Of a stretch of DNA of 64,000 nucleotides, positions 8,343 to 17,336 are shown in pieces; within the stretch, counting starts at the first letter, position 1; the number at the start of each line of letters is the position of its first letter. The stretch spans positions 1-64,000 of the forward strand of contig JBBDYD010000147.1 of assembly GCA_040901865.1 (NCBI GenBank), given 5' to 3'. Origin of the DNA: JBBDYD01 sp040901865 (GTDB lineage: Bacteria > Bacteroidota > Ignavibacteria > UBA10030). The notes beneath the pieces were generated by a model. It searched no databases. It was not told the origin of the DNA and saw only the letters and a program-made list of their open reading frames with translations. The translations under genes and the position numbers were made by a program.

Positions 8343-9680
8343 ATGAAAAACAGAACTGAAAATCCAGGAACTGTCTCAAGCAGGGGGAAGCATTTCCTCG
8401 GAGTAATGCTGATGCTTGCTTTGATGGCGCATGCGGTCGCTATTTCTCAGGGTACTGCCCCGCCACTTGGAACTTCAGCCAATTTCGGGATTCTGGCTCG
8501 AGCGGCTATTACCGGGACTGCTACCATTACTGGCAATGTCGGGACGCTAAGTGGCCCGATTAGTGGCACTATAACAGCAGCTCCGGGATATACAGTTTAC
8601 CCGGTGAACGACGGTGTTGTTCAGACAGCCATTACGGATTTGAACGCTGCTTATCTTAACGCTGCCGGACAGACAGGAGACTCTACTCTAGCGGGCGGTA
8701 TCCTCACCGGGGTCCTTTCGCCCGGTGTCTATATACTTTCGGCAGCGACTCCTAATTTGATTGATTCAGTCACACTCGATGGTGGAGGAGACGCTAACGC
8801 CGTCTTCGTTTTCCAGGCAAGTTCCACTCTTATAACGGGAGATGGCAGCAGTGTCATCCTCACTGGCGGTACCCAGTGGATCAACGTTTTTTGGCAAGTC
8901 ACCAGTTCTGCGACTCTGGCAGCGAACTCTGCTTTTGAGGGAACCGTACTCGCAAATACAACCATCACGTTGGGTGCCGGCGCAACGGTCTATGGCCGAT
9001 TGTTAGGCGGAGCGGTGACCACGACCGGCGCGGTTACGGCAAATTCTGATGTATTGCCGGTGCAACTCACGTCTTTTGTTGCAATGGCCAATCGCATGAG
9101 TGCAGAACTTCACTGGTCAACGGCAACAGAAGTGAATAATTATGGGTTTGAGGTAGAGCGCAGAAGCGTTACGAGTTCCGGGTTGCGGGTTGCGGGTTCA
9201 AATCAACACGAAACGCTCAACACGCAACACGCAACCGAATGGGTTACAATCGGATTCGTCCCCGGTTCCGGAACTTCAACCTCACCCCGGGACTATTCCT
9301 ACACCGACAAAAATCTGTCTCCCGGCCGTTATGCGTATCGGATGAAGCAGGTGGACATGAGTGGAGCATTTTCCTATCACGGTTCGGCTGAAGTCGAGAT
9401 CGGGCTTACGGCAAAGAAGTTCGAGCTCGAATCGAACTATCCCAACCCGTTTAATCCCACCACGACCATCCAGTTTACGCTGGCAGACGATGGATTGGCA
9501 TCGTTACGGGTGTATAACATGCTGGGACAAACGGTGATGACATTGTTTGACGGCATTGCAGAGGCTGGAAAGCTGTATCAGATGACGTTCGACGCTTCGC
9601 GATTGCCGAGCGGACTCTACTTTGCGCGCCTGGAATCCGGCAGACAGCAAATGATGCGAACGATGGTACTGATGAAATAA
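8343..9680 (+). CDS. Secreted ice-binding-like (DUF3494) protein with T9SS sorting domain
   Basis: A 445-residue protein with a signal peptide (LALMAHAVAISQG), one DUF3494 domain (about 35-235, GNVGTLSGPI, LSPGVYILSA, INVFWQVTSSA), a beta domain common in FCB secreted proteins (LHWSTATEVNNYGFEVERR ... RMKQVDMSG), and a T9SS type A tail (YPNPFNPTTTIQFTL, SGLYFARLESG, MVLMK). Inside the beta domain, between FEVERR and EWVTIGFV, about 20 residues are encoded by a palindromic low-complexity element at 9179-9236. It is the third DUF3494 gene in 8.5 kb. Confidence 0.9.
   Translation: MKNRTENPGTVSSRGKHFLGVMLMLALMAHAVAISQGTAPPLGTSANFGILARAAITGTATITGNVGTLSGPISGTITAAPGYTVYPVNDGVVQTAITDLNAAYLNAAGQTGDSTLAGGILTGVLSPGVYILSAATPNLIDSVTLDGGGDANAVFVFQASSTLITGDGSSVILTGGTQWINVFWQVTSSATLAANSAFEGTVLANTTITLGAGATVYGRLLGGAVTTTGAVTANSDVLPVQLTSFVAMANRMSAELHWSTATEVNNYGFEVERRSVTSSGLRVAGSNQHETLNTQHATEWVTIGFVPGSGTSTSPRDYSYTDKNLSPGRYAYRMKQVDMSGAFSYHGSAEVEIGLTAKKFELESNYPNPFNPTTTIQFTLADDGLASLRVYNMLGQTVMTLFDGIAEAGKLYQMTFDASRLPSGLYFARLESGRQQMMRTMVLMK
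9179..9236 (+). repeat. Palindromic mini-element inside a coding region
   Basis: The left arm (9179-9198) is built from GGGTTGC words, the right arm (about 9219-9236) from CAACACG words. About 16 of 18 positions pair, with a 20-base loop. The element is read in frame and adds a polar loop to the secreted protein. Its word style resembles intergenic tracts near 16547, 17230, 9700 and 30680. Confidence 0.55.
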
Positions 9681-9794
9681 CCCTGCGCACCTGAGGGTAT
9701 GAGAACGACTGTTGTTGGGACAATGAAAGCGGAACGAACAACGAAACGAGCTGATAACGGTATTCCTCATTTCACACAACTTGCATGGTGATCC

Positions 9795-10031
9795 ATGGAA
9801 GAGAATTTTGGAAACGGAGAGCAATCTGCATCTCAATCATCCACAGGCAATCAGCAGGAGGGTGTTGTATTCCTTGGCTGGCAGAATACTGCTTCGGGTG
9901 AGAAGATTGCACTCTATAACGTGACGGCTGAACACCATCCGCTCTACGGCTCTACGGTGACGGACGGAACCCTGCGAGCGCATGATTTGCCGGTTCCGCA
10001 CCCCCCGGGGGGCGGCGAAAACAACGTGTAA
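9795..10031 (+). CDS. Conserved hypothetical small cytoplasmic protein
   Basis: A 78-residue soluble protein. Its core (VVFLGWQNTASGEKIALYN, then HPLYGSTVTDGTLR and a Pro-rich end) matches a small family I associate with Bacteroidota-like genomes, in which FLGWQxTxSG and a GSTVxxxTLR block are conserved. No signal peptide or helix is visible. The role is not known. The start at 9795 is the first ATG ahead of the conserved block. Confidence 0.55.
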   Translation: MEENFGNGEQSASQSSTGNQQEGVVFLGWQNTASGEKIALYNVTAEHHPLYGSTVTDGTLRAHDLPVPHPPGGGENNV

Positions 10032-10073
10032 AATTGACAACGCTGCACTGTGCCTCTCAACGCGGGAGTCCGA

Positions 10074-10325
10074 ATGACAATCCTCATAACGTTTGTCGTG
10101 TGGTCCTTCTCAATAGCGATCTTGATTAAAGTTCTGCAGCATGTCCACGGCTGCGATGAGCAGATGCGGAGAATGATGGTGGGCAAGCAAGGGCCATTGC
10201 ATCATAGCGGGGCCCTCAGAAAGAGCAGGCAAGTTCACAAACAACGCCGGGGTGTGCGGGCAGGATTGTTGAGACCCCACGCAGCACACTCCCCTGGAGC
10301 ATTCAACGTTCTTTCACATTCATAA
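10074..10325 (+). CDS. Small membrane protein, paralogue of the gene at 29271
   Basis: An 83-residue frame starting MTILITFVVWSFSIAILI after a GGGAG site. One N-terminal helix is followed by HVHGCDEQMRRM. The gene at 29271 starts MTILIVLGVWSLVVALMV and continues HYVHSCDEEIKHL, so MTILI, VW, VH and CDE are shared. The homology supports both short genes being real. The C-terminal half here is basic and not shared. No function known. Confidence 0.6.
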   Translation: MTILITFVVWSFSIAILIKVLQHVHGCDEQMRRMMVGKQGPLHHSGALRKSRQVHKQRRGVRAGLLRPHAAHSPGAFNVLSHS

Positions 10326-10336
10326 AAGGAGTAGTA

Positions 10337-10759
10337 ATGAAAACACGCATGGGTTTTGCATGGTTCGCCATGATGATTGTTCTGGCCTTCCCGGCAAGTG
10401 GGCAGATCCAAAAACACTTCAGCGATGTGTCAAACAAAGTGAAGGCAACAGAGGATGCAACCGAAAAACGTGTCATCCTCAATGAATCGTTCGAGAGCAT
10501 GCTGAAAGCTCTGGACATGGTCCAAGGCTCGCCGTCGATCTCGAAGGCGGATCTCGCCGGCATCGATCGCGTGAAAGCGACAGTCCGCGAGAAGCAGGAC
10601 GAGCTCTCAGGGCTCAACGGATTCAATCGCGTGCCGGATGCGCAGCTCAACGCGTTCTCCGCGTACGTTGTCCAGGATATGGAACAGGCTGATCAGATGA
10701 TCACCATCAGTGTTATCACCCTGCTCCTGATCCTCATTCTGGTTGTGCTCATTCTGTAA
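10337..10759 (+). CDS. Exported protein with C-terminal membrane anchor
   Basis: A 140-residue protein with a signal peptide (MMIVLAFPASGQ), a helical charged middle (DVSNKVKATEDATEKRVI onward) and a very hydrophobic last segment (VITLLLILILVVLIL) that ends the protein. An exported helical domain held by a C-terminal helix is the simplest reading. GGAG (10328-10331) upstream of 10337 supports the start. No family recognised. Confidence 0.6.
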   Translation: MKTRMGFAWFAMMIVLAFPASGQIQKHFSDVSNKVKATEDATEKRVILNESFESMLKALDMVQGSPSISKADLAGIDRVKATVREKQDELSGLNGFNRVPDAQLNAFSAYVVQDMEQADQMITISVITLLLILILVVLIL

Positions 10760-10793
10760 TTGTTTTTTTACGGGTAACGATTCCCGCGTCGTC

Positions 10794-11948
10794 ATGGAAC
10801 ACCTGTACAGCAATGCGAGGACGGCTGCCCGCCATGTGTTTGCAGGCCTGTGGTGTGTGTTGATGGGCGGGCTTCTGTCCTCATGCAGTTCCGACATTGC
10901 GCAGGTTGAGCGAGACTGGGAAGCGGGTGCGTCCGGTGTACGGTTTTCAATGGTGTTCGTCATTCATGGTGACGGTAACTACAGTTACCATGACACCGCC
11001 GGCACTGAATACCGGGCCGACGAGGTGGCACTGGCAGCGGCGAAAAGGGTTGCGCAAGAGAACCCCGAAGCCGAAGTGTTCATTTTTCATCAGAAACCAA
11101 GACGCCTCTTCCTGTTCTTGTTTCCGCTTCGCAGTGGAGAGTTCTCCTATTACCGGAACGGGCGGCTTATCGCCAATGAATCGTACCAGCGCGATGAGGA
11201 CCAACCGCACTTCGGTCCCGAGCTGGAACTGTATCGCCGCTTTCCCGCTGACAATCAGATCGGGAAGGTGGGCGTATTTCTTTACTACGGTCACGAGATC
11301 CCCGAAGTCGGGGGCGAGGGCTACGATGCATCCACGCCGGATCGGACGTTTACCATTCAAGACCTCGCCGCCGGTTTGCGGGGATTCACGCATCAGTCCG
11401 GAAGACTGGATTTGCTTGTCCTCTCCACGTGTTTTGGCGGCACCCCTCATACGATCGGAGCGCTCGGTTCGTTTGCGCGTACGATCATCGCTTCCCCCGA
11501 TAATCTTCACTTGTCGTACTTCGATTTGCATCCCCTGGAACGGCTGGATCTCGGTTTGCAGGACGGCGATGTCCCGTCGTTCGCACAACGGTTTGCCCGC
11601 CTGGCATTTGACCGGCTGACCAGGGATGTCCAAACAGCGGTGAGTGTTGCGGTGTACGATTCCGACCGTGTGCTGGAATTCATCGATTCGGTTCGCAAAG
11701 ACTATGATCAGAAGTTGACAGCTTTGAATGGAGAGATGCAGGCCTTTCGGGATGCTATGGAACGGTGCGATTGCGCCGAACTCCCTCCGTTTGTGCTTCC
11801 AATGATGAACCGTGGGGTCGATGTGCTGTACCGGTCGGCGCGCTTTGGGCGATCCGCGCAAAAACAGAGCCATTCAGGATGGGAATGCTGGAAGGGAAAA
11901 GAACCACAACCTCCCGGCTCGCAGACGACTGGGTCGGCTCTTGAATAG
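10794..11948 (+). CDS. Putative clan CD (caspase/clostripain-like) cysteine peptidase lipoprotein
   Basis: A 384-residue lipoprotein (lipobox GGLLSSC). A hydrophobic strand runs into YYGHEIPE (His167), and a second strand (LDLLVLSTC) runs into Cys213 followed by FGGTPH. This order (hydrophobic block, His, about 45 residues, hydrophobic block, Cys) is the clan CD dyad seen in caspases, gingipains and clostripain. The family normally has HG; here it is GH, and the match is by pattern only. An early strand ending VIHGDGNYSY is also present. Substrate unknown. ATG 10794 is preferred because it starts the signal peptide. Confidence 0.6.
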   Translation: MEHLYSNARTAARHVFAGLWCVLMGGLLSSCSSDIAQVERDWEAGASGVRFSMVFVIHGDGNYSYHDTAGTEYRADEVALAAAKRVAQENPEAEVFIFHQKPRRLFLFLFPLRSGEFSYYRNGRLIANESYQRDEDQPHFGPELELYRRFPADNQIGKVGVFLYYGHEIPEVGGEGYDASTPDRTFTIQDLAAGLRGFTHQSGRLDLLVLSTCFGGTPHTIGALGSFARTIIASPDNLHLSYFDLHPLERLDLGLQDGDVPSFAQRFARLAFDRLTRDVQTAVSVAVYDSDRVLEFIDSVRKDYDQKLTALNGEMQAFRDAMERCDCAELPPFVLPMMNRGVDVLYRSARFGRSAQKQSHSGWECWKGKEPQPPGSQTTGSALE

Positions 11949-11966
11949 AAAATGGAGCGTTGCACA

Positions 11967-14900
11967 ATGAAAAACAACGGGACGAAGCATCGGGAACTGA
12001 CCGCAGAGTTGGAATCCATCTCTCAGACAGTGCATGACATTGAATTTTTACTCACCGGGACCGGGAAAACAGACGCGGCGAACGATCACCCATCGATGAG
12101 TGACCTGCGGACCTCCGAGCTCCGCTACCGACGGCTCTTTGAAACAGCTCAAGACGGCATCCTGCTTCTCGATGCTGAAACCGGAGCCATTACCGATGCA
12201 AATCCCTTCATCGTGAAAATGCTGGGATATTTATTGGATGAAATGATCGGGAAACGATTATGGGAAATCGGCGCATTCCGGGATGCTGCAGCCAGCAAAG
12301 CCGGGTTTAAAGAATTACAGCAAGAGGAATATATCCGTTATGACGATCTGCCCTTACAGACCAAGGACGGGCAAAGCCGGCAGGTGGAGTTTGNNNNNNN
12401 NNNNNNNNNNNNNNNNNNNNNNNNNNNNNNNNNNNNNNNNNNNNNNNNNNNNNNNNNNNNNNNNNNNNNNNNNNNNNNNNNNNNNNNNNNNNNTAAGTAA
12501 TGTTTACCTTGTCAAGGGCAAAAAGGTCATTCAATGCAATATCCGGGATGTCACGGATCGTAAGCATGCGGAGGGAGCGTTAAAGGAAAGTGAAGAACGC
12601 TATCGTCGTTTATTTGAAGCTGCTCAAGACGGGGTCCTGCTTCTTAATGCTGAAACCGGAGCCATTGTCGATGCAAATCCCTTCATCGTGAAAATGCTGG
12701 GATATTCATTGGATGAATTGATCGGAAAACGATTATGGGAGATCCGCGCGTTCCATGATGCAGCGGCCAGTAGATCTCGGTTTAAAGAATTACAACAAGA
12801 GGAATATATCCGCTACGAGGATCTGCCCTTACAGACCAAGGACGGGCAAAGCCGGCAGGTGGAGTTTGTAAGTAATGTTTACCTTGTCAAGGGCAAAAAG
12901 GTCATTCAATGCAATATCCGGGACATCACTGAGCGCAAGCAACTGGAAGTGCACCTCGAGGCGAGCGAGGAACGCTACCACCTGTTATTTGAGAATAGCA
13001 TTGATGCCATATTCCTCACTTCTCCCGACGGCAGGATTTCTGCCGTCAACCCGGCCGCGTGCCAAATGTTCGGAGGGACGGAAGAAGAAATCAAACGAGC
13101 AGGCCGAAATGCCATCGTTGATTCCTCTGACCCGCGCCTGGGGCTTGCGTTGGAGGAACGCGCCCGAACCGGTAAGTTTGCAGGTGAACTTACATTCTTG
13201 CACAGGAATGGTACAAGGATCAGCGGCGAAGTATCTACGGCACAATACAATGACAAAGAGGGTGATGTCAGATCAAGCATGATCATTCGCGACATTACCG
13301 AGCGCAAGCGAACGGAGAATGCTTTGCGCGAGAGCGATGAAAAATTCCACCAGCTGGCGGACAACATCACCGATGCGTTTTGGATCCGTTCGCCGGACAT
13401 GAGCGAGGTGCATTATGTCAGCCCGGCCTTTGAGCGGATTTGGGGCCGTTCCGTGGAAAGCCTGTTTGCAAATCCTCAGCAGTGGCCTGAATTCATACTG
13501 GCGGAAGACCGTGAACGTGTGCTGGGCGCCTTTGCCGGCCTCACGGAGGTCGGCTCGAGTTTGGACATTGAGTATCGCATCGTTCGCCCCGCCGGCGAGA
13601 TCCGTTGGGTTCGTGTCCGGGGCTTTCAAGTCCGGGATGCCGCGCATAAGCTCATCCGCCACATTGGGATCGTTACGGACATCACCGACCGCAAGCAGGT
13701 GGAGGTCCACTTGCAGCAGAGCGAGGAACGCTACCGGCGTCTTGTGGAGTTTTCCCCGAGTGCCATTATGGTACACAGCCTTGGTAAGTTCGTCTACGTT
13801 AATCCTGCTGCCATCAAACTCCTTGGAGCATCAGATGCATCGGAACTGCTCGGCAAATCAATTCTCGATATCGCTCACCCGGATTACAAAGAACTCGTTC
13901 GGGCCGGGTTAGCGACAGGAATCAATGAAAGCATGGTTCTGTCATCGGTGGAGGAAAAATTCATCCGCCTGGATCAAACGGTGATCGACGTCGAAGTGGG
14001 TGCCCTACCGATTGAATACGACGGGATGCCCGCGATCCAGTATGTTGTACGGGACATTACGCAACAAAAGAGACTTCAACAGCAGCTGGTCCTGTCGCAG
14101 AAGGGCGAGAGCATCGGCACGCTGGCGGGCGGTATTGCCCACGACTTCAATAATATCCTCGGTATTATCCTTGGATACACATTTTTAATAGCGAAAAACA
14201 AATCAGACGCCCCGAAGTTGGCCGAGAACATTGCGGCTATTAATCAGACCGTTCAACGGGGTGCGGCACTTGTCCGTCAGATCCTGACGTTTGCCCGGAA
14301 AACAGACGTTACATTTGAACCGATAAGCCTGACAGAGCTGGCCCAGGAGCTTATTTCCATGTTCCAGCAAACGTTCCCGAAGATTATTACGTTCACAACA
14401 CTCTTTCCAAAAGACCTTCCCTTCATTCTCGCGGACAAGACTCAGATCGACCAGGCGATATTAAATCTCTGTGTCAACGCCCGGGATGCCATGCCCACCG
14501 GCGGGTCTATTACCATCAAAGCAGAGGAGCACACGGGAGAACGGGTGAAAGAACAATTCCCGGCCGCTGATCAGGATTCCTATATCTGCCTCAGTGTGTC
14601 TGACAACGGGGAAGGAATGAATGAAGAAGTACGGAGAAGGATGTTTGATCCATTTTTCACGACAAAGCCGCAAGGAAAAGGAACAGGGCTGGGATTGTCT
14701 GTCGTCTATGGGGTTGTGCAGTCACATCGGGGTTTTATCAATGTGGAGAGCGAAGTGGGACAAGGAACCACCTTCCGGTTGTACTTCCCGGTTCCGAATG
14801 CGAGCGTGACGCGGGCCGATGCTCGTCCGGTGAAACAATTTGAATCCGGCGGCACGGAAACGATTTTAGTCGTCGAGGACGAATCACTTCTGCTGGAGAT

Positions 14901-15234
14901 GGTGCGTTTTTTGCTTGAGTCGAAGGGATACAAGGTGCTTGTCGCACACGATGGCGCAGAAGCGATTGAACAATACAAGAACCACAGACAAGAGATCGCT
15001 CTTGTGCTCACCGATCTGGGGCTCCCGAAGATGACAGGGGCCGAGGAGTTCAAGAGACTCAAAGAGATTGATCCGGACGTCAAGGTTGTGTTTGCCAGCG
15101 GATTTATTGACCCGGATGTTAAATCTGAACTCCAGAAAGGCGGCGCGGACGACTTTCTCCAAAAACCCTATATGGCGGGTGAAATCCTGCAGGTTGTCCG
15201 GAGCGCGCTGGATAAACAACGTGCGGAAGGATAA
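11967..15234 (+). CDS. Multi-PAS hybrid sensor histidine kinase, interrupted by an assembly gap
   Basis: The gene begins with MKNNGTKHREL, has at least five PAS/PAC modules, then a histidine kinase core (GGIAHDFNN, His codon 14140-14142; ATPase motifs NLCVNARDAM and GKGTGLGLSVVYG) and a C-terminal receiver (Asp codon 15013-15015 in LTDLGLP). No membrane helix is visible, so it is cytoplasmic. The two sides of the 100-N gap are in different frames only because the gap length is arbitrary: joining 12393 to 12494 directly restores the frame and matches the uninterrupted copy at 12868/12869. Signal and target are unknown. Confidence 0.85.
12394..12493. other. Scaffold gap of 100 N inside a PAS tandem repeat
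   Basis: Exactly 100 N, the usual placeholder for a gap of unknown size. The left flank (...GGAGTTTG) and right flank (TAAGTAATG...) are contiguous in the next repeat copy at 12868/12869. The hidden sequence is therefore expected to be zero or a whole number of 375-bp units. Confidence 0.95.
12494..12868 (+). repeat. One full 375-bp PAS repeat unit
   Basis: From the gap to the next identical junction is 375 bp, which is 125 codons. The first part repeats after 12869 (VSNVYLVKGKKVIQCNIRD) and the later part repeats before the gap (from about 12119 to 12393), so units on both sides of the gap are near-identical. Confidence 0.85.
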
Positions 15235-15293
15235 TCGATGCAAAGACCATCTGAATGTTGAGGCGGCATGCATGGTTTCGCGCGACAAAGAAT

Positions 15294-16502
15294 ATGCTGA
15301 AATCTCTCTTCGTGGATATCATGGCTCTGTGTGTTGTCGTTGCAGTGAATACAACGGCCCAACAGAGAAATACTGCGCTCATCCGGTCGGTCCTCGAAGA
15401 TGAAGGCATCAGCCTTACCCTGGACAAGGCCTCCTATTTCCCCGGCGACACGGTCCGGTTGGCGATTCAATTGGAGGACAGCACCACAACGGCGAGCGTT
15501 ATTCCTGCAATTGCCATCGAGGGAGTGAAGCTCACGCCTGCCGGGCCTGATTCGTATGTTGCAGTCCTTCCGAATAATGTCATGCCGGGGTCCTATCGGA
15601 TTCTCCTTAACACGAAAAGGACAAGTGGCAGGAGAGTTGTCCTTGAGACAAACCGTATCATTGAAATCGAAGAATCTCAGGTTGTTGAGCGGCTCGAAAA
15701 ATTCGTGGGCATTTCTCCATCGGCCGGCGGAAGCGACCTGCGGACCGCGGTAACGCTTGACCGCTGGCAAATACGGGCTCTTCAGGTGGAGTTCCGGCGG
15801 GACAGTATTGGGTCGCAGATGGGGCCTCAGTTTGTGACAATCACACCGTCGGTGCATTTACGGGACGGCACCACCATGCAATCGTTTGAGCGGCGCGTCG
15901 TCACATTCAAAAGTCACGGCGACCGGGAACTGGATCGGGCGGTGTTCATTCAATACCGTACGGCATACGGCCCCTATGCCGCGATAAGCACAGAGGAACT
16001 CGAACGAGTGATCCTCCCGTTCGATTCCCTGCCTGCATGGGCGATTATCAAGGTACGGATCGAGCCGGATTACACAATAAGGATCGGCGCCTACGACCGG
16101 TCGAATTCCGTCACACGTTATTTCCGTGTACGCGGCCCGGCCATAGAGGTCGGCTTCTCGCTCGGGATCCCCAAGGTGTTATATGATACACAAGCCGCAG
16201 ATAGCGTCACCTATGGCAACACCAGTGCGATGGTGAGGTTTTACAATGTGAGCCTGGAATCAGGAAGGCGATTCCCGGTCAGTCTTGGCGTTGGAACTTT
16301 TGGGGTCAACTCGCCGATCGATGTGGGCGTTGGCCGCGGCGGCTTTGCCGTGTCGTTGTTCCTGGACCTGGTCGAGTTGATGAGGACGTTCGACATCGAG
16401 TTTATCAAGAGCATCAATGCCGGCATGGAAGTGAGCCCTTTCTTCTCCATCGGAAAGAGAGCACGTCTGTTGATTAACGCGCAGGTGAGTCTTGCGCTCT
16501 AG
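15294..16502 (+). CDS. Exported protein of unknown function
   Basis: About 402 residues with an N-terminal signal (SLFVDIMALCVVVAVNTTAQ). Residues 30-130 look like an immunoglobulin-type or macroglobulin-like domain (SYFPGDTVRLAIQL, VMPGSYRILLNT). The last third is strand-rich and ends in alternating hydrophobic positions (LLINAQVSLAL), suggesting outer-membrane association. I do not recognise a named family. An ATG at 15255 is possible, but 15294 puts the hydrophobic segment nearer the N-terminus. Confidence 0.6.
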   Translation: MLKSLFVDIMALCVVVAVNTTAQQRNTALIRSVLEDEGISLTLDKASYFPGDTVRLAIQLEDSTTTASVIPAIAIEGVKLTPAGPDSYVAVLPNNVMPGSYRILLNTKRTSGRRVVLETNRIIEIEESQVVERLEKFVGISPSAGGSDLRTAVTLDRWQIRALQVEFRRDSIGSQMGPQFVTITPSVHLRDGTTMQSFERRVVTFKSHGDRELDRAVFIQYRTAYGPYAAISTEELERVILPFDSLPAWAIIKVRIEPDYTIRIGAYDRSNSVTRYFRVRGPAIEVGFSLGIPKVLYDTQAADSVTYGNTSAMVRFYNVSLESGRRFPVSLGVGTFGVNSPIDVGVGRGGFAVSLFLDLVELMRTFDIEFIKSINAGMEVSPFFSIGKRARLLINAQVSLAL

Positions 16503-16546
16503 CAGGCGGCGGTACAAAAGCCAAAAGCGTTATGATTTGTTTTTTT

Positions 16547-16648
16547 GGTTGTGGTTTCGAGTTGTACAGGAACGGGAACGAGAAACTAACCAACCACAAC
16601 CACCAACAAATAACTCATAACGCCTTACTTCGTTCCTCGTTTCCGGTT
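16547..16648 (+). repeat. Intergenic low-complexity inverted-repeat tract
   Basis: GGTTGTGGTTTCGA (16547-16560) is answered by AACCAACCACAACC (16588-16601), and CGGGAACGAG (16573-16582) by CTCGTTTCCG (16636-16645), so two interleaved hairpins can form. The arms use GGAAC/GGTTG words like those of the element at 9179-9236. It lies between two exported-protein genes and might also work as a terminator. Confidence 0.5.
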
Positions 16649-16657
16649 ATGGTTAAC

Positions 16658-17200
16658 ATGAGACGGGCAATCACACTTATGAAAATCGTGCTTGTTACCG
16701 GTTTCCTCGTGCTGTCGATGACGGTGTATCAGTGTACTTCAACACCGCCCAAATTCACGCCTTATGAATTCATCGACGAGCACTTCGTTATGACCGTGGA
16801 CTCCGTGGTCTATCTTGAGAGAACAGCTTGCTACGGGTCCTGTCCTGTTTATCGGCTTGCGTATGTGAGTGATGGAAGGGTGTTTTTCGAGGGCTCCGGT
16901 TTCACTGATCAGCGGGGACTCATGAGAGGTACAGCAGACCGATCGAACTTTCAAAACCTGGTTCAACAGATGACTTCTGCGGGTTTTCAGTCCCTCAATG
17001 ATGAATATCTGGACGACGGTTGCAGTCAATTGTCAACCGACTCGCCCAGTGCCATTGTAATACTAAAACTGGGCGGTCAGTTGAAACGTGTCAATCACTA
17101 CCATGGATGCAATGGCTTTCCTGGTGAAATGGAATTACTTTCTCTCGAGGAAGCAATAGACAGTTTGACAAACAGCAAGCGCTGGGTAGGTCAGAGGTAA
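16658..17200 (+). CDS. DUF6438-domain lipoprotein
   Basis: A 180-residue lipoprotein (lipobox MTVYQC). The block ERTACYGSCPVYRLAYVSDG is the DUF6438 signature, where a CYGSCPVY motif precedes a beta-strand and a GRVFFEGSG turn. A second Cys pair (DDGCSQL and HGCNGFPG) may form a disulphide. Two ATGs (16658 and 16679) are plausible. Family function is not known to me. Confidence 0.75.
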   Translation: MRRAITLMKIVLVTGFLVLSMTVYQCTSTPPKFTPYEFIDEHFVMTVDSVVYLERTACYGSCPVYRLAYVSDGRVFFEGSGFTDQRGLMRGTADRSNFQNLVQQMTSAGFQSLNDEYLDDGCSQLSTDSPSAIVILKLGGQLKRVNHYHGCNGFPGEMELLSLEEAIDSLTNSKRWVGQR

Positions 17201-17336
17201 TGTGCCCGGCTCAGGGTTGCTCAAGAACCGTTCTCCCAGGAACGAAAACCAAAAACCGGCCAACATCAACACCAAAAAACTAAGAACGCTTTCAAGCGAA
17301 AATCTCTCCATCACCCCGAAAAGCACCGGAGGAACA

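Noticed and set aside
9199..9210. GGTTCAAATC as a tRNA T-loop
   Set aside because: No cloverleaf can be drawn around it and it lies in a coding hairpin element.
12283..12393. Separate kinase gene starting before the gap in the other frame
   Set aside because: The frame difference comes only from the arbitrary 100-N gap; the repeat shows one continuous gene.
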